NCBI GenBank assembly: GCA_001899585.1
Contig: MKWE01000017.1
Location: forward strand, 174,843 to 238,842
Reading direction: 5' to 3'
Origin: Rhodospirillales bacterium 70-18
GTDB lineage: Bacteria; Pseudomonadota; Alphaproteobacteria; Acetobacterales; Acetobacteraceae
DNA: 64,000 nt
Positions 32,757 through 42,148 of the stretch are shown piece after piece. How positions within the stretch are numbered: the stretch's first letter is position 1; each line of letters begins with the position of its first letter. Position numbers and translations under genes: made by a program. The notes beneath the pieces were generated by a model that saw only the letters and a list, made by a program, of their open reading frames with translations, searched no databases and was not told the origin of the DNA.

Positions 32757-33970
32757 GAGGCCAGTCTCCATCGTTCCATCTCGCGCGGCGAGGACGGCCG
32801 CGACAGCGTCTGGATCAGCGCGCGCAGGCTGGCCAGGTTGTGCACGGGGCGGAACTCGTCCACATGCGGCAGCATCGCGCGGATGCCCTGAGATTTGGGT
32901 TCGAAACCATCCCAGCGCAACAGCGGGTTCAGCCAGATCAGCCGGCGGCAGGATTTGTGCAGCCGCTCCATGTTCTCCGCCAGCCCCGCCATGCCCTCGC
33001 CGCCGTCGCGCGGCCGGTCCAGCCCGTCGGTCACCAGCAGCACCACCGCCCCCTGGCCCAGCACCCGGCGCGACCACTGATGGTTGAAGGCGGCCAGCGC
33101 CTCGCCGATGCGGGTGCCGCCGGACCAGTCCGGCACCGCATGCGCCACCATCTGGAACGCCACCTCGGCGTCGCGGTGGCGCAGCTGGCGGGTGATGTTG
33201 GACAGCCGGGTGCCGAACAGGAACACCGACACGCGGTCCCGGTCATTCGCCACCGCATGCAGGAAATGCAGCAGAATCTGGGCATAGCGCGACATGCTGC
33301 CGGAAATGTCGCACAGCACCACCAGCGGCGGCGGGCGCGTCACGGTGCGGCTGCGCTCCAGCGACAGAATCTCGCCGCCGAACCGCCGCGCCGCGCGGAT
33401 GGTGGCACGCAGATCGGTGTTCGGCCCGGCCGGGTCCGGCCGCAGCCGGCGGGTGCGGCGCAGGTCCAGCGGCAGCGTCAGCAGCCGGATCTCCTGCTTG
33501 GCGCGGGCGATGTCGTCGGCGCTCATCGCCTCGAAATCCATCTGCTGCAACCGCTCGCGCTCCGAGACGGTCAGCACCGCGTCGATCTCCTGGCGCGGCG
33601 GCGGCGGCTTGTCCTGGGGCGAGGGCTTCTTGTCGAACGCCTCGGCCAGCCGCCGGCTGCCCGGCGGCGCGCGCTCGGGCGGCATCTCCTTCTGGGCGTC
33701 CAGCAGGCCCATGGCGGCGGCCGCCTTCGCCGCCTCCGGGTCGCGCCAGAACACCAGGAAGGCCTGGTTGAACAGGTCCTCGTGCTCGTGGCGATGCACC
33801 ATGGTGGTGCGCAGCGCGGTGCGCACCTGCACGCGGCTGCCGATATCCACCAGCAGCATCGCCCGCTGCGCCGCCAGCATGTCCGCCGGCCCCACCGGCA
33901 GCCCGGCGCGGCGCAGCAGCCGGGCGAAGTGCATGATGTTGGCGGAAAGCATGCCTTCCACCGCCGCCAT
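32753..33970 (-). CDS. coxE: VWA domain protein, CoxE-like
   Basis: This 405-residue protein has a MIDAS metal-ion motif, VVLCDISGSMSRY, near residue 220, followed by VFLFGTRLSNITRQLRHRD and the third MIDAS region LLVTDGLDRP. CoxE works with the MoxR-type ATPase CoxD to insert or remodel the Cu/Mo site of aerobic CO dehydrogenase and related hydroxylases. It starts five bases after the stop of the AAA+ gene. No CO dehydrogenase large, medium or small subunit is within the window, so the client enzyme is unknown. Confidence 0.87.
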   Translation of the reverse strand: MAAVEGMLSANIMHFARLLRRAGLPVGPADMLAAQRAMLLVDIGSRVQVRTALRTTMVHRHEHEDLFNQAFLVFWRDPEAAKAAAAMGLLDAQKEMPPERAPPGSRRLAEAFDKKPSPQDKPPPPRQEIDAVLTVSERERLQQMDFEAMSADDIARAKQEIRLLTLPLDLRRTRRLRPDPAGPNTDLRATIRAARRFGGEILSLERSRTVTRPPPLVVLCDISGSMSRYAQILLHFLHAVANDRDRVSVFLFGTRLSNITRQLRHRDAEVAFQMVAHAVPDWSGGTRIGEALAAFNHQWSRRVLGQGAVVLLVTDGLDRPRDGGEGMAGLAENMERLHKSCRRLIWLNPLLRWDGFEPKSQGIRAMLPHVDEFRPVHNLASLRALIQTLSRPSSPREMERWRLAS

Positions 33971-33975
33971 GGGGG

Positions 33976-34884
33976 TCAGGCCACCACGGGGGCGGCGGTG
34001 GATTTCGCCTCGGCTACCAGCCGGGCTGCCTCAGCGCCTTTGATCTTGGCGATATCATCCTGATATTTCAGCAGAACCCCCAGCGTTTCGTCCACCGAGG
34101 CCGGGGCCAGCTCGTGCTGGTTCAGGTGCATCAGCGCCGCCGCCCAATCGATCGTCTCGGCGACGCCCGGCAGCTTGAACAGATCCTCGCCGCGCAGCCG
34201 CTGCACGAAGGCGACGATCTCGGCGGCCAGCAGCGGCGCCACCCCCGGCGCCTTGCGCGCCAGGATCTCGCGCTCCCGCCGCGCATCGGGGTAGTCCACC
34301 CAATGGTACAGGCAGCGCCGGCGGATGGCGTCGTGCACCTCGCGGGTGCGGTTGGAGGTCAGCACCACCACCGGCTTGGTGCGCGCGAGGATGGTGCCGT
34401 ATTCCGGCACGGTGATCTGGAAATCTGCCAGCAATTCCAGCAGGAACGCCTCGAACGGCTCGTCCGCCCGGTCCAGCTCGTCGATCAGCAGCACAGCCGG
34501 CGGCAGGTCGGGGTCGATCGCCGACAGCAGCGGCCGTGCCTGCAGGAACTCGCGGGCATAGATGTCGCTGGACAGGCTGCGCCGGTCCACGTCGCCCGAC
34601 GCCTCGGCCATGCGGATGGCCATCAGCTGGCGGGCATGGTCCCACTCATAGGCCGCCGCCGACAGGTCCAGCCCGTCATAGCATTGCAGCCGCACCAGCC
34701 GCCGGTCGAGCCCGGCGGCCAGCACCTTGGCGATCTCGGTCTTGCCGGTGCCGGGCTCGCCCTCCAGGAACAGCGGGCGGGCCATCGCCATCGCCAGGTG
34801 CACGGTGGTGGACAGCGCGGTATCGGCCACGTACCCGCCGGCGGCGAGCAGGGCCGCCGTGTCGGCGACGGTTGCGGGCAGCAC
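33976..34884 (-). CDS. coxD: MoxR family AAA+ ATPase, CoxD-like
   Basis: This 302-residue AAA+ protein has Walker A in LEGEPGTGKTEIAKVLA, Walker B in AVLLIDELDRADEPFEAFLL and sensor 1 in VVLTSNRTREVHDAIRRRC. It is a chaperone-like ATPase that acts with a VWA partner. I place the start at the GTG (34884) that shares a base with the stop of the CoxG gene (TAGTG). An ATG at 34944 would lie inside CoxG and adds no conserved sequence. It is a paralogue of the ATPase at 59075. Confidence 0.9.
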   Translation of the reverse strand: MLPATVADTAALLAAGGYVADTALSTTVHLAMAMARPLFLEGEPGTGKTEIAKVLAAGLDRRLVRLQCYDGLDLSAAAYEWDHARQLMAIRMAEASGDVDRRSLSSDIYAREFLQARPLLSAIDPDLPPAVLLIDELDRADEPFEAFLLELLADFQITVPEYGTILARTKPVVVLTSNRTREVHDAIRRRCLYHWVDYPDARREREILARKAPGVAPLLAAEIVAFVQRLRGEDLFKLPGVAETIDWAAALMHLNQHELAPASVDETLGVLLKYQDDIAKIKGAEAARLVAEAKSTAAPVVA

Positions 34885-35486
34885 TACAGATAGGCTCCGA
34901 GAATGAGGAAGGCGATGAACAGGAAGATGGCCCCGCCGATCCAACCGACAATGGGAATCCCCATCGGCGCTTCCGGCAGCAGCGCCAGCAGGCTCACCGA
35001 GGGGGCCGGCGCCGGCGGCGCGGGGGCGGCCTCCGGCGCCGCCTCGGCGGCGCCCACGGCGGCGGCGAAGCGGTCGAAGAAGGCGTCGGCCATCTGCTTG
35101 GCGGTGGCGTCGATCAGCCGCGCGCCCAACTGCGCGATCTTGCCGCCGACCTGCGCCTTCACGTCGTACGACAGCAGCGTGGCCGCGCCATCGGCGACCA
35201 GCCGCACCGTGGCGCCGCCCTTGGCGAAGCCGGCGACGCCGCCCTGGCCCTCGCCCTCGATGCGGTAGCCGTTCGGCGGGTCGAGGTCGAGCAGGTTCAC
35301 CTTGCCGGCGAAGCGCGCCGAGATCGGCCCGATCTTGACCGCGGCGGTGGCCTTCAGCTCGGTGTCAGACAGTTTTTCCATGGTTTCGCAGCCCGGAATC
35401 GACCCCTTCAGGATCTCCGGGTCGTTCAGCGCGGCCCATACCTTTTCGCGCGGCGCGGGAATCCGCCGCTCGCCTGACATGTCCAT
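34884..35486 (-). CDS. coxG: CoxG family SRPBCC protein with C-terminal membrane anchor
   Basis: This 200-residue protein has a START/SRPBCC fold starting MDMSGERRIPAPREKVWAAL and the CoxG signature DPEILKGSIPGCETMEKL. An Ala/Pro-rich linker (about residues 148-165) leads to one transmembrane helix (IVGWIGGAIFLFIAFLILGA). CoxG proteins bind quinone-like lipids and recruit CO dehydrogenase-type enzymes to the membrane. It is first in the minus-strand maturation operon, 102 bases from the divergent transporter gene. Confidence 0.88.
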   Translation of the reverse strand: MDMSGERRIPAPREKVWAALNDPEILKGSIPGCETMEKLSDTELKATAAVKIGPISARFAGKVNLLDLDPPNGYRIEGEGQGGVAGFAKGGATVRLVADGAATLLSYDVKAQVGGKIAQLGARLIDATAKQMADAFFDRFAAAVGAAEAAPEAAPAPPAPAPSVSLLALLPEAPMGIPIVGWIGGAIFLFIAFLILGAYL

Positions 35487-35588
35487 CTGACGTCATTCTC
35501 CGTTGCGCGCGCCCGAAGTTACTTATAGGGGGTGGGGGATGCAACCGACCCAGGCCGCAATTCGGCCCCGCGCAGCCGGAAGATAGGT

Positions 35589-36899
35589 ATGATTCCGGGA
35601 CTGTCATGGGGCATACCTTTCGCCGGGGTACTGCTGTCGGTGGCGTTGTTTCCACTGGTCGCGCCGCGGCTCTGGCACCGCCGGATGGGGGTGATCCTGG
35701 CCGGCTGGACCCTGATTCTGGTCGCCTCGGAGGTGGTTTTCGCCGGATTTCCGGCCGGTTTTCACCTCGTCTGGCACGCTTTCCTGGTCGAATATCTGCC
35801 TTTCGTGGTCCTGCTGCTGGCCCTGTTCACCGCCGGCGGCGGCATCCTGCTGGAGGGCGGGCCCTGGGGGCGGCCGGGGGGCAACACGCTGCTGCTGGCG
35901 ATCGGGGTGGCGCTGGCCGGGGTGATGGGCACCACCGGCGTCTCGATGGTGCTGATCCATCCGCTGCTGCGCGCCAATGCGCATCGCAGGAGACGGGCGC
36001 ATCTGGTTGTTTTCTTTATCATCCTGGTCGCCAACGCCGGCGGCGCCACCACGCCCCTGGGCGACCCGCCGCTGTATCTCGGCTTCCTGCAGGGCATTCC
36101 GTTCACCTGGCCGCTGCGCCACCTGAGCGTGCCGATGCTCACCCTGGCGCTGCCGCTGCTGGCGGCGTTCTGGCTGGTCGATCGCCACCTCGCCGCCCGC
36201 GACAACCCGCCCGGGCCACGCAAGCCGCTGAGATTGCGGGGCGAAATCAACATCTTGCTGGTCGGCGTGGTGGTGGCGGCAGTGCTGGCGCAGGGGGTAT
36301 GGGCGCCGGGCGAGGTGGCGCTGCTGGGCGTGCCGATCGGTATCGAGCGGCTGGTGGCCATCGGCGTGATGCTGGCGGTGGTAGCCGCCTCGCTGGCGCT
36401 GACGCCGCGCGCGGTGCGCGAGGGCAACCTGTTCACCTGGGAGCCGATGGCCGAGGTGGGCAAGCTGTTCGCGGCCATTTTCATCACCATAACGCCCGTT
36501 CTTGCCATGCTGGCGGCGGGGTTCGACGGTCCGTTCGCGCCGCTGCTGCGGCTGGTGACGCGGGCGGATGGCAGCCCGGAGCCGCTGGCGTATTTCTGGC
36601 TGACCGGGCTGCTCTCGGCGTTTCTCGACAACGCGCCGACGTACCTGGTGTTCTTCCGCATGGCCGGCGACGACCCCGCGGTGCTGGCCGGGACGCTGGC
36701 CGATACGCTGCTGGCGATCTCGGCCGGGGCGGTGTTCTTTGGCGCGCTGACCTATGTGGGCAACGCGCCCAACCTGATGCTGCGCAGCATTGCCGCGCAT
36801 CGTGGCATTCGCATGCCCGGCTTCTTCGGCTACATGGGCTGGGCCTGCCTGCTGCTGCTGCCGGGCTTCCTGCTGCTGTCGATCCTGTTCTTCCCGTGA
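35589..36899 (+). CDS. Citrate transporter/NhaD-like sodium:proton antiporter family membrane protein
   Basis: This 436-residue polytopic protein belongs to the ion transporter superfamily. It has about ten to twelve hydrophobic segments, the conserved hairpin IILVANAGGATTPLGDPPLY near residue 145 and a second, FLDNAPTYLVFF with NAPNLMLRS, near 350 and 395. Such TPLGDPP/NAPT motifs occur in NhaD-type and citrate-transporter-type carriers. The start at 35589 gives a normal N-terminus. The methylisocitrate lyase gene follows after 13 bases, so a carboxylate substrate is as plausible as sodium. Confidence 0.83.
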   Translation: MIPGLSWGIPFAGVLLSVALFPLVAPRLWHRRMGVILAGWTLILVASEVVFAGFPAGFHLVWHAFLVEYLPFVVLLLALFTAGGGILLEGGPWGRPGGNTLLLAIGVALAGVMGTTGVSMVLIHPLLRANAHRRRRAHLVVFFIILVANAGGATTPLGDPPLYLGFLQGIPFTWPLRHLSVPMLTLALPLLAAFWLVDRHLAARDNPPGPRKPLRLRGEINILLVGVVVAAVLAQGVWAPGEVALLGVPIGIERLVAIGVMLAVVAASLALTPRAVREGNLFTWEPMAEVGKLFAAIFITITPVLAMLAAGFDGPFAPLLRLVTRADGSPEPLAYFWLTGLLSAFLDNAPTYLVFFRMAGDDPAVLAGTLADTLLAISAGAVFFGALTYVGNAPNLMLRSIAAHRGIRMPGFFGYMGWACLLLLPGFLLLSILFFP

Positions 36900-36912
36900 T
36901 GGAGCGCCACAC

Positions 36913-37833
36913 ATGACCTATCTCGTCGCCGACGACCTGCCGACCGGGCCCGCCGGGGAGCGTTTCAGCGCGCTGCTGGCGCGCGGCGGCATCGTGCAGA
37001 TCCCGGGGACGCATAACGGCATGGCGGCGCTGCAGGCCGCGCGCGCGGGGTTCGGGGCGCTGTACCTGTCGGGCGCGGCGATGACCGCCTCGATGGGCGT
37101 GCCGGACCTGGGGATGATCACGGTGGACGAGGTGTGCTTCTTCATCCGCCAGGTGGCGCGCGCCAGCGGGCTGCCGGTGCTGGTGGATGGCGACACCGGC
37201 TATGGCGAGGCGCTGAACGTGATGCACATGGTGCGCAGCTTCGAGGATGCCGGCGCGGCGGCGGTGCATATCGAGGACCAACTGCTGCCGAAGAAATGCG
37301 GCCACCTGAACGACAAGAAGCTGGCCGACCCGCACGACATGGCGGCCAAGGTGGCGGCGGCGCGCAAGGCGCGGCGGCATCTCTACATCATCGCCCGCAC
37401 CGACGCCGCCGCCAGCGAGGGCATGGACGGGGCGGTGGCGCGGGCGAAGCTGTACCTGGAGGCCGGCGCGGACGCGATCTTTCCCGAGGCGCTGAACACC
37501 GCCGAGATGTTCCGCGAATTCGCCCGCCGGGTGGATGCGCCGCTGCTGGCCAACATGACCGAGTTCGGGCGCACTCCGTTCTTCACCGCCGCGGAGTTCC
37601 AGGAGATGGGCTACCGCATGGTGATCTGGCCGGTGAGCTCGCTGCGCGTCGCGGCGAAGGCGCAGGAGGAGCTGTACGCGGCGATCGCGCGCGATGGCGG
37701 CACCCACCGGATGGTGGACCGGATGCAGACCCGCAAGGAGCTGTACGAGACCATCGGCTACCATGACTACGAGGCGCTGGACGCCTCGATCGTCACCACG
37801 GTGGTGCCGCCGGCGATGCCGCAGCAGGGCTGA
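36913..37833 (+). CDS. prpB: 2-methylisocitrate lyase / isocitrate lyase-PEP mutase family
   Basis: This 306-residue protein carries the diagnostic loop EDQLLPKKCGHLNDKKL with catalytic Cys129 and metal-region DGDTGYGEALNVMH. The C-terminal half has MTEFGRTPFFTAAEFQEMGY and VSSLRVAAKAQEELYAAI, all matching methylisocitrate lyase PrpB, which splits 2-methylisocitrate to pyruvate and succinate in propionate breakdown. No prpC or prpD is nearby, so a related oxaloacetate or C-P bond enzyme is not fully excluded. Propionyl-CoA would arise from odd- or branched-chain acyl-CoA degradation by the many neighbouring genes. Confidence 0.82.
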   Translation: MTYLVADDLPTGPAGERFSALLARGGIVQIPGTHNGMAALQAARAGFGALYLSGAAMTASMGVPDLGMITVDEVCFFIRQVARASGLPVLVDGDTGYGEALNVMHMVRSFEDAGAAAVHIEDQLLPKKCGHLNDKKLADPHDMAAKVAAARKARRHLYIIARTDAAASEGMDGAVARAKLYLEAGADAIFPEALNTAEMFREFARRVDAPLLANMTEFGRTPFFTAAEFQEMGYRMVIWPVSSLRVAAKAQEELYAAIARDGGTHRMVDRMQTRKELYETIGYHDYEALDASIVTTVVPPAMPQQG

Positions 37834-38184
37834 GGGCGCGCGTTTTCAGGCGGTTGCGGGCGCCGGGGCGTCCACTGCCCGGCTGAATGCTACCAAATGT
37901 AACTCTCGCTATGACGGTTGTGACAATCCGCCGGCCCTGGGCCGGCGGGGTTGGTTTCAATAACAATCAATTAGCGATTTCAGCCCAGTGTCCGCCGCAT
38001 GAACGCCCGCCCGCGCCGCCAGAACCGTTCCTCTCGATCACTTATTGTCCCATTGCGCGGCGGCGGCGGCTGGCACCATCTGCCCAGGAAACAGGCAGTA
38101 CCGTACCCCGAGCGGGCGTGGGCCAGCGGGCGTGGCACTGACTGGCGGATGAGCGGCACACGGCCTCAGGGGCAGCGATAACAT
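37834..38184 (+). promoter_or_regulatory. Upstream region of mprF-acvB
   Basis: These 351 bases hold a terminator hairpin for prpB (37928-37948) and then an A+T-rich block, GTTTCAATAACAATCAATTA at about 37954-37973, the best promoter region for mprF. No good Shine-Dalgarno is close to the mprF ATG. No convincing gene lies here. Confidence 0.5.
37928..37948. terminator. Hairpin downstream of prpB
   Basis: CCGCCGGCC and GGCCGGCGG form a perfect 9-bp stem with loop CTG, about 95 bases after the prpB stop. No T-run follows. Confidence 0.55.
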
Positions 38185-40782
38185 ATGGACAGGCAAGGGA
38201 CCGGCTCGGCCGGTGCCGGGCGGCGCGCGCGCGGCTGGCAGCGCGCGCCGGGATTGGCGTGGCGGCGCGCGCGGGGCTTCGCCGTGCCGCTGGTGGCGCT
38301 GGCGGTCTGTGCCGCGCTGCTGCTGATGGTGCAGGAAGCCTCGGCCTCGTTGAACTATCGCGCCGTGGTGCAGGCGCTGCGGGGGCTGTCGGCGCCGGCG
38401 CTGCTGCTGGCGCTGCTGGCGACCGCGCTGAGCTATGCCGGCCTGGTGGCGCGCGACGCGGCGGCGTTGCGGCAGGTGGGCGCGCGGGTGCCCTGGCCGA
38501 CGCTGCTGGTGGGCGCCGTCGCCGGCTCCGCGCTGGGCAATGCGGTGGGGCTGGGGGCGCTGACCGGCGGCGCGGTGCGCTACCGCGTGTATGGCGCGGC
38601 GGGCGTGGCGCCGGGCGCGGTGGCGCGGGTGACGGTGCTGACGGCGGCCACCTTCGGGTTGGCGTTGGTGGCCTGGGGCGGGCTGGGGGTGTTGCTGGCG
38701 GCCGAGCCGATGGCGGCGCTGTCGGGCATTCCGGCCTGGGCGTTGCGCGGGCTGGGGGTCGCCGGGCTGGCCGCCACCGCCGCCGTGCTGGCGCTGGACG
38801 GGCGGGCTTGGGCGGTGCCGGGCCGGCCGCGCCTGCGGCTGGAACTGCCGGGGCGGCGCTTCGTGCTGTGGCAGCTCGGGCTGGTGGGCATCGACGTGCT
38901 GGGGGCCGCGCTCTCGCTGTGGGTGCTGCTGCCGGCCTCGGGCGTGTCGCTGGGCGTGTTCCTGGCGGTCTACACGGCGGCGATGCTGCTGGGGGTGATC
39001 GGGCATACGCCGGGCGGGCTGGGCGTGTTCGACGCGGCGCTGCTGTTCGTGCTGGGGCCGGCGGTGCCGGCCGGCGGCGCGGTGGCCGCGTTGCTGGCCT
39101 ATCGCGCGGTGTATTTCATCCTGCCGCTGGCGGTCTCGGCGGTGCTGCTGGCGGGGTTCGAGGCGCGGGCGATGGTGCCGCGCCTGGCCGGCGCCCGGCG
39201 GCAGCTGGGGCGGCTGGCCCCGGTATTTTTGGCGGTGATCACCTTCGCCGTCGGCGTGATGCTGGTGTTCTCCGGCGCCACCCCCGCCTTCGGCCGCCGG
39301 CTGGCGGTGCTGGAGGCGGTGCTGCCGCTGTGGACGGTGGAGGGGGCGAATTTCCTCGGCGGCATCCTGGGCGTGTGCCTGCTGTTCGTGGCCCGCGGGC
39401 TGCTGTTCCGGCTGGGCGAGGCGTGGTGGCTGGCGCTGGGGCTGGCGGCGGCGAGCCTGGTGCTGTCGCTGGCCAAGGGGCTGGCGTTCTTCGAGGCCGG
39501 GGTGCTGCTGGGGCTGATCGTGCTGCTGCTGGCGACCCATGGCGGGTTTCGCCGGCGGGCCTCGCTGCTCGACCAGCGGGTGACGCTGGGCTGGCTGGTG
39601 GCGGTGGCGATCGTGCTGGCGGTGGCGGTGTGGCTGTTCCTGTTCGCCTTCCGCGCGGTGCCGTACAGCAACCAGCTGTGGTGGGAGTTCGAGTTCGACG
39701 AGCGGGCGCCGCGCGCGCTGCGCGCCGTGCTGGGGGCGACGCTGTTCGCGGTGGGCCTTGCGCTGCGGCAACTGCTGCGGCCCTCGGCCGGGCGGGCGGT
39801 GCGCCCCTCGGCCGGCGAGATGGCGGAGGCGGCGGCGATCGTGCGCGGGCAGGAGCGCAGCGACGCGGTGCTGGCGATGATGGGCGACAAGAACTTCCTG
39901 TTCTCGCCCAGCCGCCGCGCCTTCCTGATGTATGCGCGGCGCGGCCGGTCCTGGGTGGCGCTGTACGACCCGGTGGGGCCGCGCGCGGAGTGGCCGGCGC
40001 TGATCGGCGCGTTCGTGGCGCTCGCGCATGCGCATGACGGGCGGGCGGCATTCTACCAGGTGCGGCCGGACAGCCTGCCGATCTATCTCGACGCGGGGTT
40101 GAAGCTGATGAAGCTGGGCGAGGAGGCGTGCATCCGGCTGGACGAGTTCGGGCTGGAGGGCGCGCGGCGGCAGCACCTGCGCTACGCGCTCAAGCGCGGC
40201 GAGCGGGACGGGCTGACCGCCGAGGTGGTGGGCCCGGCCGGGGTGGCGGCGGCGCTGCCGGTGCTGCGGGCGATCTCCGACTCCTGGCTGGCCGCGCACA
40301 AGGCGCGCGAGAAGGGGTTCTCGGTGGCCGCCTTCGACCCGGCCTGGCTGGCGCCGCAATCGGTGATGCTGGTGCGCCAGCATGGCCGGCCGGTGGCCTT
40401 CGTGTCGTTCATGACCACCGACCTGCACACCCAGGCGACGGTGGGGGTGATGCGGCACGTGGATGGCGCCTCGCCCTATGCCATGGAGTTCCTGTTCACC
40501 CGGCTGGCGCTGCATCTGAAGGAGTCCGGGTTCAGCCGGCTGAGCCTGGGGATGGCGCCGCTGTCGGGCATGGCGGCGACGCCGCTGGCCTCGCACTGGC
40601 ACCGTATCGGGCACCTGCTGTGGCGCTATGGGGGGCGGGTGTACAATTTCCGCGGCCTGCGGACGTTCAAGAGCAAGTTCGGGCCGGACTGGGAGCCGCG
40701 CTACCTCGCCGCCTCCGGCGTGTTCGGGCCGTTCCTGTCGCTGGCCGACGTGGCGGTGCTGGCGGGCGCGGCGCACGCATGA
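38185..40782 (+). CDS. mprF: Bifunctional lysylphosphatidylglycerol flippase/synthetase
   Basis: This 865-residue protein has an N-terminal flippase half with about 12-14 transmembrane helices (about residues 30-520; LPG-synthase TM type, with GSALGNAVGLGALTGGAVRY and HTPGGLGVFDAALLFV) and a C-terminal DUF2156 acyltransferase half (about 540-865; MMGDKNFLFSPSRRAFLMYA, YQVRPDSLPIYLDAG, RLSLGMAPLSG). It should add lysine from tRNA to phosphatidylglycerol and move the product to the outer leaflet, lowering surface charge. In rhizobia the gene is called lpiA. The ATG of acvB overlaps its stop. Confidence 0.93.
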   Translation: MDRQGTGSAGAGRRARGWQRAPGLAWRRARGFAVPLVALAVCAALLLMVQEASASLNYRAVVQALRGLSAPALLLALLATALSYAGLVARDAAALRQVGARVPWPTLLVGAVAGSALGNAVGLGALTGGAVRYRVYGAAGVAPGAVARVTVLTAATFGLALVAWGGLGVLLAAEPMAALSGIPAWALRGLGVAGLAATAAVLALDGRAWAVPGRPRLRLELPGRRFVLWQLGLVGIDVLGAALSLWVLLPASGVSLGVFLAVYTAAMLLGVIGHTPGGLGVFDAALLFVLGPAVPAGGAVAALLAYRAVYFILPLAVSAVLLAGFEARAMVPRLAGARRQLGRLAPVFLAVITFAVGVMLVFSGATPAFGRRLAVLEAVLPLWTVEGANFLGGILGVCLLFVARGLLFRLGEAWWLALGLAAASLVLSLAKGLAFFEAGVLLGLIVLLLATHGGFRRRASLLDQRVTLGWLVAVAIVLAVAVWLFLFAFRAVPYSNQLWWEFEFDERAPRALRAVLGATLFAVGLALRQLLRPSAGRAVRPSAGEMAEAAAIVRGQERSDAVLAMMGDKNFLFSPSRRAFLMYARRGRSWVALYDPVGPRAEWPALIGAFVALAHAHDGRAAFYQVRPDSLPIYLDAGLKLMKLGEEACIRLDEFGLEGARRQHLRYALKRGERDGLTAEVVGPAGVAAALPVLRAISDSWLAAHKAREKGFSVAAFDPAWLAPQSVMLVRQHGRPVAFVSFMTTDLHTQATVGVMRHVDGASPYAMEFLFTRLALHLKESGFSRLSLGMAPLSGMAATPLASHWHRIGHLLWRYGGRVYNFRGLRTFKSKFGPDWEPRYLAASGVFGPFLSLADVAVLAGAAHA

Positions 40783-42062
40783 TCCGGCAACTGGTGTTGA
40801 TGGTGCTCGCGATGATGCTCTCCGCCGCCCCGGTGCATGCCGAGCAACGCTATGGCGCCCTGCATGTGGTGCGCCCGGCGGGGCCGATGCGGGATTTCGT
40901 GATCCTGTTCTCGCGGGCCGATGCCTGGGGGGCGGAGGACCAGCGCGCCGCCGAGCTGCTGGCCGCGCAGGGGGCGTTCGTGGCCGGCGTGGAGAGCGGG
41001 CCGTACCTGGCGCGGGTGGCGGGCCAGCCCTGCCACCTGATGGACGGGGATTCCGAGTCGCTGAGCCGGCAGATCCAGCGCGAGGAGGCCACCGTGCATT
41101 ACCACACGCCGATCCTGGCCGGCATCGGCGCCGGCGGGCTGCTGGCCGAGCGGGTGCTGGCGCTGGCGCCGGCCAATTCGATGGCCGGCGCGGCCTCGCT
41201 CGACCCGGTGGGCAGCCCGGCGCTGGACGCCTCGCCCTGCGGTGCGCGGGCGAGCGCGCTGGAGGGGTTCTGGACGGTGGGGGCGACGCCGGGCTGGACC
41301 GGGCAGGCGGTGGTGGCGGCCAGCGGCGTGCGGCCGGTGCTGCGGCAGATGCCGGAGGGGCAGGCGCCCGCCGAGGCGCTGGCGGCGCTGGTGGCCCCGC
41401 ACCTGGCGCCGGCCGGCGGCGGCGGGGAGGACGTGTCGGACCTGCCGCTGGTGGAGTTGAAGGCGGCCCGGCCCACCGACATGCTGGCGATCGTGCTGGC
41501 CGGCGATGGCGGCTGGCGGGACATCGACAAGCGGATCGGCGAGGACCTGCAGAAGGCCGGCGTCAACGTGGTGGGGCTGGACAGCCTGCGGTATTTCTGG
41601 AGCGCGCAGACGCCTGACCGGACGGCGGCCGACGTGGCGCGGATCATGCGCAGCTACATGGCCAAATGGGGCGCGAAGCACGTGGCCCTGATCGGCTATT
41701 CGTTCGGGGCGGACGTGCTGCCCTTCGTCTATACGCGGCTGCCGGAGGGGCTGCGGGCGCAGGTGTCGCAGATGTCGCTGCTGGCGCTGTCCAAGGGGGC
41801 GGATTTCGAGATCCGCGTGGTCGGCTGGCTGGGCGCGGGGCCGAGCGCCAGGGCGCTGCCGGTGCCGCCGGAACTGGCGCGGGTGCCGGCCGCGGTGGTG
41901 CAGTGCTTCTACGGCGCCGACGACGCCGAGGGCTCGGCCTGCCCGGGGCTGGCGGGCACGGCGGCGGATGTGGTGCGCACCGCCGGCAGCCACCATTTCG
42001 ACGGCGATTACGAGGCGCTGGCGCGGCGCATCCTGCAACGCTGGCGGCAGCGGATCAGCTAG
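40779..42062 (+). CDS. acvB: AcvB/VirJ family protein (lysyl-phosphatidylglycerol hydrolase)
   Basis: This 427-residue periplasmic protein has a signal peptide (MIRQLVLMVLAMMLSAAPVHA) and two VirJ-like regions. The second carries LAGDGGWRDIDKRIGEDLQK and the hydrolase elbow ALIGYSFGADVLP with Ser308, plus SHHFDGDYEALARRIL near the C-terminus. In Agrobacterium the acvB gene lies behind lpiA and its product removes the lysyl group from lysyl-phosphatidylglycerol. The ATGA overlap with mprF here matches that pairing. The pair forms a make-and-break control of membrane charge. Confidence 0.92.
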   Translation: MIRQLVLMVLAMMLSAAPVHAEQRYGALHVVRPAGPMRDFVILFSRADAWGAEDQRAAELLAAQGAFVAGVESGPYLARVAGQPCHLMDGDSESLSRQIQREEATVHYHTPILAGIGAGGLLAERVLALAPANSMAGAASLDPVGSPALDASPCGARASALEGFWTVGATPGWTGQAVVAASGVRPVLRQMPEGQAPAEALAALVAPHLAPAGGGGEDVSDLPLVELKAARPTDMLAIVLAGDGGWRDIDKRIGEDLQKAGVNVVGLDSLRYFWSAQTPDRTAADVARIMRSYMAKWGAKHVALIGYSFGADVLPFVYTRLPEGLRAQVSQMSLLALSKGADFEIRVVGWLGAGPSARALPVPPELARVPAAVVQCFYGADDAEGSACPGLAGTAADVVRTAGSHHFDGDYEALARRILQRWRQRIS

Positions 42063-42148
42063 GCCACACCATGCGTTGACCTCGCGGGGATGGCGGGGTT
42101 GGGTGGCGGCAAGCCAGCCAGGGGGAGCCGCCATGCCGGGATTCGTCG

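Noticed and set aside
38038-40776. A 912-residue minus-strand frame rich in His, Gln and Arg
   Set aside because: Antisense to mprF, whose transmembrane and acyltransferase motifs are unmistakable.
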